From: Bifidobacterium asteroides
GTDB lineage: Bacteria; Actinomycetota; Actinomycetes; Actinomycetales; Bifidobacteriaceae
Reading direction: 5' to 3'
Assembly (NCBI RefSeq): GCF_009683175.1
Contig: NZ_WKKW01000001.1
Span: 434,001 to 498,000, forward strand
DNA: 64,000 bases
Position 1 is the stretch's first letter. Every line of letters begins with the position of its first letter. This document shows positions 35,427 to 45,483 of the stretch, in pieces. The position numbers were made by a program, and so were the translations under genes. Below the pieces are notes generated by a model, which was not told the origin of the DNA, did not search any database, and worked only from the letters and a program-made list of their open reading frames with translations.

Positions 35427-36284
35427 ATGGCCACCTCGGCACAGGATGCGGTCAGCGATATCCAACGGGAACGGGAACGCTACGGCCGTCGACAGAATCT
35501 GCGCTCCGTGGCGGTCAGCATCGCCAGTACGCTTGTATTGGCCCTGCTGATCGCCCTGGGGTTGCACGCCTCACCTGGCTGGCCCCGAGTCAAGCAGTCG
35601 TTTTTCTCCGGCGCCTACTTCGCCCAAGCCTTCCCCAAGGTCCTCCAGGGGCTCTGGCTCAATCTGGAGGTCCTTTTCTTCGCAGTCATCGGCGTAGCTT
35701 TGCTGGGCACCCTGTTGGCTATGATCCGCACCAGCCGGAACCCACTGCTCTTTCCCCTGCGGGTGCTGGCCCAGGTCTACACCACGATCATGCGGGGCAT
35801 CCCCATGATTGTGGTCCTCTACCTGATTGGCTTCGGCATCCCCGGACTGGCCATCTTCAACCGGATTCCGGCAGCACTGCTGGGCACCGTGGCGGTCATC
35901 CTCTCCTATTCGGCCTACATCGCCGAGGTGCTGCGGGCCGGCTTCCAGGACGTCGGCCCCTCCCAGAGGGCGTCTGCACGCTCCCTGGGCTTGACCTCAG
36001 GACAGACCATGCGTTTGGTGGTCATCCCCCAGGCCCTGCGCAAGGTGGCTCCGGCACTGATGAACGACTTCATCTCCATGCAGAAAGACGTGGGTCTGAT
36101 CTCGGTTCTGGGAGCTGTTGACGCGGTCAGAGCGGCCCAGATCATTGTGGCCACCTCCTATAACTTCACCCCTTACGTGGTGGCCTCTGTGCTCTTCATC
36201 GCCACCTCGGTCCCCTTCATTCTTCTCAACGACTGGTATTCCAACCGACTGCGCAAGCGCGAACAGAGCGGAGGCATGGTATGA
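35427..36284 (+). CDS. Amino-acid ABC transporter, permease
   Basis: A 285-residue HisM/GlnP-type membrane subunit with a hydrophilic start of about 30 residues and about five membrane helices. The EAA loop for ATPase docking is RSLGLTSGQTMRLVVIPQA, and TIMRGIPMIVVLY is another family mark. The ATG at 35427 is used; a TTG at 35418, better spaced from AAAGGA, is an alternative. Its stop overlaps the start of the ATPase gene by four bases. Confidence 0.92.
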   Translation: MATSAQDAVSDIQRERERYGRRQNLRSVAVSIASTLVLALLIALGLHASPGWPRVKQSFFSGAYFAQAFPKVLQGLWLNLEVLFFAVIGVALLGTLLAMIRTSRNPLLFPLRVLAQVYTTIMRGIPMIVVLYLIGFGIPGLAIFNRIPAALLGTVAVILSYSAYIAEVLRAGFQDVGPSQRASARSLGLTSGQTMRLVVIPQALRKVAPALMNDFISMQKDVGLISVLGAVDAVRAAQIIVATSYNFTPYVVASVLFIATSVPFILLNDWYSNRLRKREQSGGMV

Positions 36285-37048
36285 GCGAACAAGCAGGCAC
36301 CGATCAGAACCAGCCGGTGCTCCGTCTGGAGGATGTGCGGAAAACCTACCCTGGGGGCAACAAGGTCCTTCGCGGCATCTCCATGACCATCATGCCTCAT
36401 GAGACCGTGGCCCTTCTGGGTCCATCCGGGTCAGGCAAGTCCACCCTGATGAAGTGCATCAACCTGCTGGAGACCGTCAACGACGGCAGGATCTGGCTGG
36501 GCGGCACCGACATCACCGATCCCAGGATCAACCAGGATGCCTGCCGGGCCAGAATCGGCGTGGTCTTCCAGCAGTTCAACCTCTTCCCCCACATGAACGT
36601 TCTGAAAAACCTGACCCTGGGAGCCATCAAGGTCCACGGCATGCCCAAGGACCAGGCCAAGGAGCGGGCCCTGGATCTGTTGGATCGGATCGGTATGAGG
36701 AAGAAGGCCGGGGCTTACCCCGACCAGCTCTCCGGCGGTCAGCAACAGCGGGTGGCCATCGTCCGAGCCCTGATGACCGACCCGGAACTGCTCCTGTTGG
36801 ATGAGATCACCTCAGCCCTGGACCCCATGCTGGTGGGCGAGGTACTGGCCATGGTCTCGGAGCTGACCGCCGGAGGCACCACTATCCTCATGGCCACCCA
36901 CGAAATGAGTTTCGCGCATCACGCAGCCAACCGGGTGGTTCTGCTGCTGGACGGTGTCATCGCCGAGAACGGAACTCCGGAAGAGGTCATGGACGAGTCG
37001 GAGAATCCGCGCACCAGGGAGTTCTTCAGCCACTTCCGGGGACTGTGA
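36281..37048 (+). CDS. Amino-acid ABC transporter, ATP-binding protein
   Basis: A 255-residue GlnQ/HisP-type ATPase energising the importer. Walker A is LLGPSGSGKSTLMKC, the signature is LSGGQQQRVAI, Walker B is LLLLDEITSALD and the switch histidine is in MATHEMSFAHH. The Q-loop region is VFQQFNLFPHMNV. The start overlaps the permease stop as ATGA, so translation is coupled. It is convergent with ribF, with only 14 bases between the stops. Confidence 0.95.
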   Translation: MSEQAGTDQNQPVLRLEDVRKTYPGGNKVLRGISMTIMPHETVALLGPSGSGKSTLMKCINLLETVNDGRIWLGGTDITDPRINQDACRARIGVVFQQFNLFPHMNVLKNLTLGAIKVHGMPKDQAKERALDLLDRIGMRKKAGAYPDQLSGGQQQRVAIVRALMTDPELLLLDEITSALDPMLVGEVLAMVSELTAGGTTILMATHEMSFAHHAANRVVLLLDGVIAENGTPEEVMDESENPRTREFFSHFRGL

Positions 37049-37062
37049 GTTCCCCAGTACCT

Positions 37063-38202
37063 TCAGCTTTCAGTGGCGGAGAACACTCTTCCTGTGGCCT
37101 TGGTCAGTTCCAGGGTGCGATCGGCGTCCAAGGCCAGCTGTCGTTTGAGGGGCTCCTCGCCCGTATACCGCTTCTGACTGCGCAGACGGCTGAGGAACTC
37201 CACCCGGACCCGGTGGCCGTAGAGGTCCACCCAATCCGGCCGGACGGCATTGGCCTCCAGGATTCTCGGCATCCGCTCCCCCGGTGCCAGGAAGGTCTCC
37301 TTGGTACCGATGGAGATGGCGGCGGGCATCCGCCAGGGCGAACCCTGAGCCAGCCGACCCTCCCGGCCCTCTGGCGTCGCCATCGGATCCGTAGGCAGTC
37401 CCAGGTCGACCAGCCAGCCTGCATAGACTCCATCAGCGGGCATCATCCCCTGGCCGTCGGGAGCAAGGTTGGCAGTCGGAAATCCCAAGCGGCGGCCCCG
37501 CTGCTCCCCATGGACCACTGTGCCTTGAACCATGTGCGGCCGGCCCAGAATATCCAGTGCCGTATCCACATCGCCATCCAGGATCAGCTGCCGAAGGTGG
37601 GAGCTGCTCCAGGCTCGTACCCGACGCCGCTCCAGGCCGTCAGCGTCAGGCAGGGTGCAGTCCCCGGGTCCTTGATCTTTCACGACTTCCAGGTTGAACA
37701 GTCCAGTGTCCGCCAGATCACCAATGGCGTTGATATCGCCGACCCGACCAGCGCCCATCTGCGCATCGCGGCCCAGGACCAGCGTTCGCATGGCCAGCTG
37801 TTCGGTTAGCTGCTTGAGGAAGAATCGATAGGACTTGGCGGCAAAAGCCAGCGTGTATCGCACCACCACAACCTGATCCAGTCCCAGCTGGGCCATCAGC
37901 CGCAAGCGCTCCTCCATCGGCATGATCTGATCAGGGTCATGGCGAATAAGATCCGAGGGCGGTTCAATCATGTCATGGCTGTCGGCATAGCTATGGACCA
38001 GCTTGGGACTAGGGTCGAAGACCAGGGCCATGGGCCGGTCCCGATCCTTGGCAGCGAGCTCGACCACCCGGCGCAGGATGGCCTGATGACCCCGATGCAT
38101 GCCGTCGAAGACACCGATGGTAACCACGCTGGACCGGGTCCCCAAGGTTCCCGGCCACCTGACAATACCCGACTCATCCGGGCTGACCTGGCTGACCTTC
38201 AT
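37063..38202 (-). CDS. ribF: Bifunctional riboflavin kinase / FAD synthetase
   Basis: A 379-residue enzyme that makes FMN from riboflavin and then FAD. The N-terminal nucleotidyltransferase domain has VFDGMHRGHQ (usually NFDGVHxGH) and RAWSSSHLRQLI, a variant of the usual SSTxIR motif. The C-terminal kinase domain has GEQRGRRLGFPTANL and a PADGVYAGW strand. It is the last gene of the nusA-infB-rbfA-truB-ribF operon; truB lies 119 bases upstream. Confidence 0.93.
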   Translation of the reverse strand: MKVSQVSPDESGIVRWPGTLGTRSSVVTIGVFDGMHRGHQAILRRVVELAAKDRDRPMALVFDPSPKLVHSYADSHDMIEPPSDLIRHDPDQIMPMEERLRLMAQLGLDQVVVVRYTLAFAAKSYRFFLKQLTEQLAMRTLVLGRDAQMGAGRVGDINAIGDLADTGLFNLEVVKDQGPGDCTLPDADGLERRRVRAWSSSHLRQLILDGDVDTALDILGRPHMVQGTVVHGEQRGRRLGFPTANLAPDGQGMMPADGVYAGWLVDLGLPTDPMATPEGREGRLAQGSPWRMPAAISIGTKETFLAPGERMPRILEANAVRPDWVDLYGHRVRVEFLSRLRSQKRYTGEEPLKRQLALDADRTLELTKATGRVFSATES

Positions 38203-38321
38203 CCGTTTCCCATCACTTGGTCATGGCGGCCCCCGAACCCGGGCGCCGAAAATTCCTTAAGCACTGTATTCCCACCGTCTCATCCTGACAAGACCCTGAG
38301 GCCAAACACGGACCTGCACAT

Positions 38322-39380
38322 TCAAGCCTCGGGATGGAAGACCACATCCGGTTTGGCCCCGCCTCGTGAACTGGGCACCAGGATGGCAGCCAGTCGCTGC
38401 CTGCCCTCAGGTCCGGCCAGGGCTGCCGTGGGCTCGGCTACAGACAGATCCATGAATCCGCCATTGGCCACTCTGGCGGCCTGGTCGACATCCAGGTTCA
38501 GGACGGGCATGCTCATGCGTGCCGCCTGCACGAGACTCAGCGAGCCATCCAACATGCCCTGCCGGTCGTGGTCCGGGACCATACGGTTGCGAACAACGGT
38601 CTGACCTTGTCGGTTCCGGTAGGTGCGGGGGACGGCCTTACCGCCCACAACCCTGGATGCCAGATTGGAATCCTCCAGGTCGAACGGGCCCACGCGAATC
38701 CTTCTTAAGGCGGTCAGGTGGCCGCCCAGATCCAGCCGCTCACCCAAATCGCGAGCAAGGGCCCTGATGTAGGTGCCGCTGGAGCAGGTCACTTCCACAT
38801 CCACATCGACCACCCTGGCGCCTTGGTCGGACAACTCCACACGACGGAAGTCGAGCAGACGGAAGGACGCAATCCGAATACGTCTGGGTTCCAGCCTGAC
38901 CTCCTGGCCTGCGCGAGCCAGGTCATAGGCCCGCCTGCCCTTGACCTTGATGGCGGAGAAGGCATCGGGCACCTGGTCGATCCAGCCGGTGAAGCAGCGA
39001 TCAATCAGATCCTGCAGACCCTGGGCTGTCAGCTCGTCCACCCTCTGCGCAGCTCCAGGGCGCACCGGCAGCAAATCCCCGTCCGCATCGTCCGTCGTCG
39101 TGCCCAGTCCCAGGCGCATGGTGGCCCGGTAGGTTTTGTCATGGCCGACGATGACCGTCAGCAACCGCGTGGCCTGGCCGAATCCAAGGACCAGCAGGCC
39201 GGTGGCCATGGGATCCAGGGTCCCGGCATGACCTACACGACGCATGCCGAGGCTGGACCGAACGGCTGCCACCACGTCATGGCTGGTCACACCGCTCGGC
39301 TTGTCAACAAGGATGATGCCCGAGGTCTGTTCACCGGCGCCGGACTTAATACCGTCCGACGGCTCAGCGGTCGGCTTCAT
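38322..39380 (-). CDS. truB: tRNA pseudouridine(55) synthase
   Basis: A 352-residue enzyme making pseudouridine 55 in the T loop of tRNAs. The catalytic Asp56 is in GHAGTLDPMATG. ILVDKPSGVTSHDVV, the KTYRATMRLG strand and CSSGTYIRALARDLG are all present. A C-terminal segment of about 80 residues resembles a PUA-like domain. The ATG at 39380 has GGAGG six bases upstream and overlaps the end of rbfA by 17 bases; a longer frame upstream has no support. Confidence 0.94.
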   Translation of the reverse strand: MKPTAEPSDGIKSGAGEQTSGIILVDKPSGVTSHDVVAAVRSSLGMRRVGHAGTLDPMATGLLVLGFGQATRLLTVIVGHDKTYRATMRLGLGTTTDDADGDLLPVRPGAAQRVDELTAQGLQDLIDRCFTGWIDQVPDAFSAIKVKGRRAYDLARAGQEVRLEPRRIRIASFRLLDFRRVELSDQGARVVDVDVEVTCSSGTYIRALARDLGERLDLGGHLTALRRIRVGPFDLEDSNLASRVVGGKAVPRTYRNRQGQTVVRNRMVPDHDRQGMLDGSLSLVQAARMSMPVLNLDVDQAARVANGGFMDLSVAEPTAALAGPEGRQRLAAILVPSSRGGAKPDVVFHPEA

Positions 39381-39867
39381 CCGCATCCTCCGCCGCAGGT
39401 TCATCAGGGACGGAGTCCGACCCATCGGTCTCTTCCTCGTCGTCATGCCGATATGGATCGGGATCACCGGCATAGCTGGCATTGACCCGGGCCTTGGCCA
39501 TGGCCTCGTCTCGGTGATGGGCCGCAGTCAACACATCCTCAATCTCGGTAGCCTCGGCAGGCACCTCATCGTAGATGAAGCGCAGCGTAGGCGTCAATCG
39601 CAGACCGGCCCGGGCGCCGACCAGGGTGCGAAGCCTGCCGGATGCCTGCCGCAGGGCCTGCTGGGCCCGCTTGCGCTCCCCGGCCTCGTGTCCGGACCGA
39701 CCCAGCTGGGTCCAGTAGATCTTGGCTATCTGCAGGTCGTTGGTGACCCGGACCTCAGTGACGGTGACCCCTGCCAGGCGCTTGTCGTGCATCTGGGACT
39801 CCAGCGCAGAGGCCACAACCCGTTGTATCAGGGCTGCTATGCGTACAGCGCGGGGATTTCCAGCCAT
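39364..39867 (-). CDS. rbfA: Ribosome-binding factor A
   Basis: A 167-residue KH-fold protein that binds the 30S subunit during 16S rRNA maturation. The core is MAGNPRAVRIAALIQRVVAS-like at the start, with VTEVRVTNDLQIAKIYW and LRLTPTLRFIYDE. The last 45 residues form an acidic tail (Asp/Glu-rich), common in actinobacterial RbfA. AAAGGA precedes two adjacent ATGs (39870 and 39867); the second is chosen. It follows infB after a strong hairpin and overlaps truB. Confidence 0.93.
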   Translation of the reverse strand: MAGNPRAVRIAALIQRVVASALESQMHDKRLAGVTVTEVRVTNDLQIAKIYWTQLGRSGHEAGERKRAQQALRQASGRLRTLVGARAGLRLTPTLRFIYDEVPAEATEIEDVLTAAHHRDEAMAKARVNASYAGDPDPYRHDDEEETDGSDSVPDEPAAEDADEADR

Positions 39868-39911
39868 CATGATTCCTTTCTCGAACCGTCCATGACCAAT
39901 CGTCTCATTCA

Positions 39912-39959
39912 TGGTGATCCGCCCCGGCCAGGGAGTACCCAGACCGGGGCGGATCACCA
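39912..39959 (-). other. 16-base perfect hairpin between infB and rbfA
   Basis: TGGTGATCCGCCCCGG (39912-39927) pairs perfectly with CCGGGGCGGATCACCA (39944-39959). There is no T tract, so it may be an RNA-processing or stability element, or a factor-assisted terminator, inside the operon. Confidence 0.6.
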
Positions 39960-39996
39960 CAGACCCTCCGACATGTGGTCGGATGGTCGATAGGCC

Positions 39997-42768
39997 CTAC
40001 TTGCGTTCCACTTCCCGCATCTCATAGGTCTCGATGATGTCGCCCACCTCGATGTCGTTGAAGGAGCCCAGGTTGATGCCAGCCTCGTATCCTTCGGACA
40101 CCTCGTTGACGTCGTCCTTGAACCGGCGCAGCGAGGAAATCTCCAGGTCGTTGATGGTGACCACCCCGTTGCGGGCGATGCGAGCCTTGGTGCCCCGCTT
40201 GACGGTGCCGTCCTGGACCATGACGCCAGCGATGTTGCCGAACTTGGAAGAGCGGAAGATCTCGCGGATCTCGGAGTGGGAGGTGGTGACCTCCTCGTAC
40301 TCCGGCTTGAGCATGCCCTTGAGCGCCGCCTCGATGTCCTCGATGGCGTTGTAGATGACCGAGTAGTACTTGATTTCCACGCCCTCGCGGTCTGCCAGGT
40401 CCTGGACCTGCCGGTTAGGCCGGACGTTGAAGCCGATGATGACGGCCTTGTCGACCGTGGCCAGGTTGACGTCGTTCTGGGTGATGGCGCCCACGCCCCG
40501 GTGGATGACCTGGATCCCGACCTCGTCGGAGACCTCAATCTTCATCAGGGAGTCTTCCAGGGCCTCGACCGAACCGGAGGAGTCGCCCTTGATGACGATG
40601 TTGAGCATGTCCACCTCGGACTTGGCGAACTGCTCCTTCAAGCTCTCCAAGGAGACCACCTTGCGGCGCTTGGCCAGCTGTGCGGCGCGGGCCGAAGCCT
40701 CGCGCTTCTCGGCAATCTGACGGGCTGTGCGGTCGTCGGGCGCGACCAGGAAAAGGTCGCCGGCGGTAGGCACCGAGGTAAGGCCCAGCACCTGGACAGG
40801 TGTGGAAGGACCGGCAGCGTCCATCTGCCGACCGTTCTCGTCCAGCATGGCACGTACACGGCCATAGGCCGATCCAGCCACAATGGCATCGCCTACATGC
40901 AGGGTTCCCTGCTGGACCAACACAGTGGCCACAGCTCCACGGCCCTTGTCCAGGCGGGCCTCGACCGTGGCACCGCGAGCGTCCATGTCAGGGTTGGCCC
41001 GAAGGTCAAGATCTGCATCGGCAGTCAGCAGGACGGCCTCCAGGAGCTTGTCCACGTTGGTACCCAGCTTGGCGGAGATGTCGACGAACATAGTGTCGCC
41101 GCCGTACTCTTCGGATACCAGTCCGAACTCGGTCAGCTGACCACGTACCTTCTGGGGATTGGCTCCCTCGACATCAATCTTGTTGACAGCCACCACGATG
41201 GGCACATGTGCGGCCTGTGCATGGTTGATGGCCTCCACGGTCTGCGGCATGACGCCGTCGTCCGCGGCCACCACCAGGACAGCCACATCAGTCAGCTCGG
41301 CACCACGGGCACGCATGGCCGTAAAGGCCTCGTGGCCAGGGGTATCCAGGAAGGTGATCTTGCGATCCTCCCCATCCAGGGTGACCGTGGCCTGGTAGGC
41401 CCCGATGCGCTGGGTGATGCCGCCAGCCTCCTGGGTGGTCGTGTTGGTCTTGCGGATGGTGTCCAGCAGCCGGGTCTTACCATGGTCGACATGGCCCATG
41501 ACCGTAACCACCGGAGGCCTGGGCTGCAGGTTCTTGTCGTCCTGGTCCTCACGTTCTTCGTCCAGGTTGATGTCGAACTGCTGAAGGAGCTCCTTGTCCT
41601 CCTCCTCGGCGGAGACGATGCGGATCTTCCATCCAATCTCGTCGCCCAGAATCTGGAAAGTGGCCTCATCCAGGGACTGGGTGGCAGTAGCCATCTCTCC
41701 CAGGTGGAAGAGCACCGTGACCAGGGCGGCAGGGTTGACGTTGATCTTGTCGGCCAGGTCGGCCAGGGTGGCGCCCTGACGCAGCTTGACGGTACGTCCA
41801 TTGCCTGCGGGGATGCGCACACCGCCGATGACGGGTGCCTTCATCTCCTGGAATTCATGCCTCTTGGCCATCCGATTCTTGCGGGCCTTGGAGGACTTGC
41901 CTCCCTGGCGACCGAATGCTCCAGCAGCACCGCCGCGACCACGACCACCACGGCCGGAACCGCCACGGAAGCCACCTGAAGGCGCCGACGAAGCACCCCC
42001 GAAACGGCTGCCGCCGCCCTGGTGGGTCTGCTGGCCTGGACGGCTATGGCCCCACTGCCCTGGACGGGCGCCCTGCCCGGGGCGGCCGCCACGACCGTTG
42101 CGGAATCCGCCCCGACCCCTGCGGGAGTCGTTGACGGTGGGTCTGGCCATGGGGTGCGGCCTGGGGATGTCCGAAGGCATAGGGGCCTTCATCCCCTGCT
42201 TGCGGCTGAAGGGATTGTTGCCTGGACGAGGCGCGGATGCTCCCGGCCGTGCGCCATGACGTGCCGCCGCAGCGTTGGAGCCACCGGGACGACCGTTGTT
42301 GCGCGAGCCCTGGGGGCCGGGCCTGCCCATGGCTGAAGGCTTGGGGCCACGGGACTGGTTGCGCTGCTCGTGCTCGTTGCGATTACCCTGGGATGCGCCG
42401 GGCTTGGGGAAGTGGCCACCGGGACGCTGCTGACCCCGTGGCGCCTCGCCGCCGACCGAGGACCGATGATTCTGTCCGGGCTTGGGCCCAGGTGTTGGCA
42501 GCTGGGTACCGCTGGATTGCGCACGGCCATGCTGACCCTGGCCGCTTCCGTGATTAGGGCTACCGGGGCGGGCATTTCGCGCAGCGGCCTGCCCAGCGTC
42601 GCTTTGTCCCTTCTGAGGGAAAGCGTTCTTGAGTCGACGAACCACAGGGGCCTCGACAGTGGAGGATGCGGACTTGACGAATTCGCCCATGTCCTTCAAT
42701 TTCGCCAGAACAGTCTTGCTGTCTACGCCAAATTCCTTGGCCAGCTCATACACGCGTGCTTTGGGCAC
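39997..42768 (-). CDS. infB: Translation initiation factor IF-2
   Basis: A 923-residue GTPase that brings initiator tRNA to the 30S subunit. An N-terminal IF2N domain (about 1-50) is followed by a long Gly/Arg/Pro/Gln-rich low-complexity stretch (about 55-310). A second IF2N domain comes next. The G domain starts near residue 423 with [15 protein letters not shown], followed by [12 protein letters not shown] and NKID. Domains II to IV complete the C-terminus. The start is a GTG with AGGAG seven bases upstream. The low-complexity arm is typical of high-GC actinobacteria. Confidence 0.97.
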   Translation of the reverse strand: MPKARVYELAKEFGVDSKTVLAKLKDMGEFVKSASSTVEAPVVRRLKNAFPQKGQSDAGQAAARNARPGSPNHGSGQGQHGRAQSSGTQLPTPGPKPGQNHRSSVGGEAPRGQQRPGGHFPKPGASQGNRNEHEQRNQSRGPKPSAMGRPGPQGSRNNGRPGGSNAAAARHGARPGASAPRPGNNPFSRKQGMKAPMPSDIPRPHPMARPTVNDSRRGRGGFRNGRGGRPGQGARPGQWGHSRPGQQTHQGGGSRFGGASSAPSGGFRGGSGRGGRGRGGAAGAFGRQGGKSSKARKNRMAKRHEFQEMKAPVIGGVRIPAGNGRTVKLRQGATLADLADKINVNPAALVTVLFHLGEMATATQSLDEATFQILGDEIGWKIRIVSAEEEDKELLQQFDINLDEEREDQDDKNLQPRPPVVTVMGHVDHGKTRLLDTIRKTNTTTQEAGGITQRIGAYQATVTLDGEDRKITFLDTPGHEAFTAMRARGAELTDVAVLVVAADDGVMPQTVEAINHAQAAHVPIVVAVNKIDVEGANPQKVRGQLTEFGLVSEEYGGDTMFVDISAKLGTNVDKLLEAVLLTADADLDLRANPDMDARGATVEARLDKGRGAVATVLVQQGTLHVGDAIVAGSAYGRVRAMLDENGRQMDAAGPSTPVQVLGLTSVPTAGDLFLVAPDDRTARQIAEKREASARAAQLAKRRKVVSLESLKEQFAKSEVDMLNIVIKGDSSGSVEALEDSLMKIEVSDEVGIQVIHRGVGAITQNDVNLATVDKAVIIGFNVRPNRQVQDLADREGVEIKYYSVIYNAIEDIEAALKGMLKPEYEEVTTSHSEIREIFRSSKFGNIAGVMVQDGTVKRGTKARIARNGVVTINDLEISSLRRFKDDVNEVSEGYEAGINLGSFNDIEVGDIIETYEMREVERK

Positions 42769-42951
42769 TTACTTTCTCCTTACCGGACCGCGCATATGAC
42801 CGGCGCGATCACTCTTTCATGACGGCGAACATATCCTGTCTCATCGTGCGACCATGATCGTGTTACCTCGTCTCTGTGCCGGGGCCGACGGCATGAACCT
42901 CCGGACTCGGGATACCGGGTCCAGCATACTCGCGTCGTCGGATGTTTGCTC

Positions 42952-44010
42952 TCAGGCGTCTTCACCAGCAGCCGAAGCCGATTGCGCCTGCAGTTCACGT
43001 AGTTTTTGCTGGTGGGCCTCCTCGGACTCGATGCCAATCTTCCATCCGGTCAGCTTGGCGGCAAGACGGGCGTTCTGGCCCTCTTTACCAATGGCCAAGG
43101 AGAGCTGGGCATCCTTGATGAAGGCAATGGCCGTGCGGTTGGGCTCGCTGACGATCTGCACCTGACGGACCACGGCCGGGGATAGGGCCGCAGCCACGAA
43201 TTCGGCGGGGTCCTTGGACCAGTCCACGATGTCGATCTTCTCAGGCCCCAGGTTCTCCATGACGGCACGAACGCGAGCACCCGCCGGGCCGATCAACGCG
43301 CCCTTGGGATTGACCCCCTTGGTGTTGGCACGGACCGCGATCTTTGTTCTGGCCCCGGCCTCACGGGCAATGGCCATGATGGAGACTGCACCGGAGATCA
43401 GCTCGGGCACCTCCCGCTCAAAGAGGCGGCGAACCAGCTCCGGGTGGGAACGCGACACGATGATTTCCGGTCCCTTGAGCCCACGGGAGACATTGACCAC
43501 GTAGATACGGATCCGCTGGCCGTGCTGGTAATGCTCTCCAGGCACCTGCTCACGACGGGGCAAAATGGCCTCGACATTATCTACGGCCACATGCACGTTG
43601 CCGGGATCGCTGGCATCCTGCTGCACGACTCCGGTGATCAGATGGCCCTTTTGACCCGAGAAAGCTCCGAAGACTCGCTCATCATCTGCCTGGCGGAAGA
43701 GCTGGCGGATGACCTGGCGGGCCGTGGAGGCCGCCAGCCGATCGAAGTCCTTCGGCGTGTCATCATATTCCTCGCCCAAATCGTATCCCGGTTCAGGCTC
43801 GTCGGGCGTGGGTTCGCGAGCAATTTCGTCCTGTGCCCAGATGGTAAAGGTTCCCGCACGTTCATCCAGCTCAACCCGTGCGTGCTTGGCTGCATGAGGC
43901 GATTTCTGGTAGGCCAGAAGAAGGGCCTCGCTCAATGCTTGATCCAAGGTCTCGGCATCAATCCCTTGTTCGTGTGCCAGCTGATGAATTTCAGCCAGGT
44001 CCAGTTCCAT
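42952..44010 (-). CDS. nusA: Transcription termination/antitermination factor NusA
   Basis: A 352-residue short NusA of the actinobacterial kind. It has the N-terminal RNA-polymerase-binding domain (about 1-105), an S1 domain (about 115-185) and two KH domains (about 190-335; MAIAREAGARTKIAV and GPAGARVRAV are the KH signatures). The acidic repeats of proteobacterial NusA are absent. AGGAGG precedes the ATG. It is the first gene of the operon; rimP, often upstream in other bacteria, is replaced here by a divergent lipoprotein gene. Confidence 0.95.
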   Translation of the reverse strand: MELDLAEIHQLAHEQGIDAETLDQALSEALLLAYQKSPHAAKHARVELDERAGTFTIWAQDEIAREPTPDEPEPGYDLGEEYDDTPKDFDRLAASTARQVIRQLFRQADDERVFGAFSGQKGHLITGVVQQDASDPGNVHVAVDNVEAILPRREQVPGEHYQHGQRIRIYVVNVSRGLKGPEIIVSRSHPELVRRLFEREVPELISGAVSIMAIAREAGARTKIAVRANTKGVNPKGALIGPAGARVRAVMENLGPEKIDIVDWSKDPAEFVAAALSPAVVRQVQIVSEPNRTAIAFIKDAQLSLAIGKEGQNARLAAKLTGWKIGIESEEAHQQKLRELQAQSASAAGEDA

Positions 44011-44081
44011 GTCAAGACCTCCTATGAAGTTATTCAGACCGTGCTTCTTTTAGTCTGCAATGCCTACTATTCTAGCCTTTC

Positions 44082-44963
44082 ATGCAGACACAGCCGGTTC
44101 CTGAATACCACGGGTGGGCGAGTCGTCGGCCGGCGACCCCGGCACGACGAATGAGGGCCGGTATCGCAGTTCTTCTGCTGGCTGCCACCATCTCAGGATG
44201 CGCACCCTCAGCGGTGCATGTCAGCCAGCACGACCCCGACAATCTCCGTCCCACAGCATGTGAGCAGGCATGGACGCGAGCCCGGCAGTCGGAACAGATT
44301 CAGAGGGATCGGGCAAATAGCCGGGCCCAGGCCTGGATCCAAGCGGCCCGTGAGTGCCCTGCCCGCTTGGACGAAGCCACGGTACATGCAGCCCAGGCTT
44401 TGACGGCCTCCCAGGGCGGACAGGCCAATCGCCAAACAGCTACATTGAGGCTGGTTCAGGCTGCACAGCAGTTGGATCCACTGGCCAAGGCACTGCCGGT
44501 CGAATTGGCCGATCAGGCCATCATAGGCGAAGACCGTTCAGGATTCGAACTTTCGGTGCTCGCAGCACGCAAGACGGATGCCGCGTGGATGCTCACCCTG
44601 GCCGATGCACACACTGCGGCCGCGCAGATTCTGGTCGGTCGCGCCAAGCACGATCCCCGGCAGGGGGTCTATTCCACCACTGATCTGCTGGCGCACCCTG
44701 AAAAGTCCACCGACCCCGCCAACGGAATACAGACCCCTACCCCTGCCCTGATCGAGATGGATACGGCACGAACCCTACTGGCTGTGGGGAGAAAACTGAA
44801 CGGCTCCTCAGGCGCCATACGAACCGATGCCAGTCAGAACGAGAAAAGCCACCGGCAGGCCACATCGGCCCTGGTCGACATGATCGTAGCCCACATGTCC
44901 ATGGCCATGAACCTCGGCTACCCGGCCGCTTCGTCAGCCCTGCTACAGGTGCCAAAGCACTGA
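44082..44963 (+). CDS. Putative lipoprotein, divergent from nusA
   Basis: A 293-residue protein with an N-terminal region ending in the lipobox ISGC (within RAGIAVLLLAATISGCAPS), so probably lipid-anchored outside the membrane. The mature part is Ala/Gln/Thr-rich and helical, with repeated heptad-like stretches. No family was recognised. The ATG at 44082 gives a long basic n-region; an ATG at 44151 would give a bare signal peptide. No clear ribosome binding site is seen at either. It shares a 71-base divergent promoter region with nusA. Confidence 0.65.
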   Translation: MQTQPVPEYHGWASRRPATPARRMRAGIAVLLLAATISGCAPSAVHVSQHDPDNLRPTACEQAWTRARQSEQIQRDRANSRAQAWIQAARECPARLDEATVHAAQALTASQGGQANRQTATLRLVQAAQQLDPLAKALPVELADQAIIGEDRSGFELSVLAARKTDAAWMLTLADAHTAAAQILVGRAKHDPRQGVYSTTDLLAHPEKSTDPANGIQTPTPALIEMDTARTLLAVGRKLNGSSGAIRTDASQNEKSHRQATSALVDMIVAHMSMAMNLGYPAASSALLQVPKH

Positions 44964-45138
44964 CGTCCAGGACGGACCAACTACTCGCAGGTTCCTCATC
45001 CGCATATGCGAGCAACCCTTGCCCATTCATGCCCAAAACCTGGTCAATCATGAAGTGCAATCATCAAGCACAATACATTAACTATTGCTTACCGCAGATT
45101 TCACAAAACTTTACGAGTGGCGCCAAAGTTTCAGACGG

Positions 45139-45147
45139 TGCTATTAT
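45139..45147 (+). promoter_or_regulatory. Extended -10 promoter of the candidate small RNA
   Basis: TGCTATTAT is an extended -10 element (TGn plus TATTAT). No -35 box is recognisable at 17 bases. Transcription would start near 45154. Confidence 0.45.
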
Positions 45148-45152
45148 AGAAC

Positions 45153-45261
45153 GTGTTCCACAGGAGTATTCCACAGGAACGCAGGGGGGTATGAACCCGT
45201 GCAATGTAGGAGGCGAGCCGGTGTGACCACCACATCGCCTTCTGCATTGGACGGTCTTTTC
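45153..45261 (+). ncRNA. Candidate structured small RNA of about 105 nt
   Basis: After the promoter come two copies of TTCCACAGGA (45156-45165 and 45169-45178), a run of six Gs, and a 58-base hairpin. In the hairpin CCGT plus a 15-base arm (45197-45216) pairs with the arm at 45235-45254, with one G-G mismatch and two G-U pairs. An inner GGTG/CACC stem sits in the loop. TCTTTTC follows, as in a terminator. No plus-strand gene lies downstream for more than 5 kb, so a free small RNA is more likely than a leader. It also contains AGGAGG followed by a 15-codon frame from GTG 45223. Confidence 0.45.
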
Positions 45262-45483
45262 ATTTGCTGAGTATTGCTGCTCATGGTCATGCCAAACTAG
45301 GTAGTCAAATATTGCATACGGAAGACCAATCGCATCTGACATCCATGAACCAAAAGGGTGCCATTCTCTCGGTCACTCCGCAAAAAGTCGGTCTTCTATG
45401 GACCGCATATCAGCAGCAATTATGAAACCTGATACTCCAAGTGTGCCGCTGAAACCGTGAAAGGCAACAACAGGGTAAAACGT

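Noticed and set aside
40276-41979. A 567-codon open frame on the plus strand
   Set aside because: It lies entirely antisense to infB, has no ribosome binding site and reads as a low-complexity translation of GC-rich sense codons. infB is certain.
45156-45178. Two TTCCACA-containing repeats resembling DnaA boxes
   Set aside because: Each differs from the TTATCCACA or TTGTCCACA box at two positions, and there is no dnaA or dnaN nearby, so an origin is not supported.
45029-45226. A possible 65-residue protein on the plus strand
   Set aside because: It crosses the predicted small-RNA promoter and repeats, has no ribosome binding site and shows no family features.
45082-45342. A possible 86-residue protein on the minus strand in the gene-poor region
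   Set aside because: It has no ribosome binding site and no recognisable family, and it would run through the structured hairpin.
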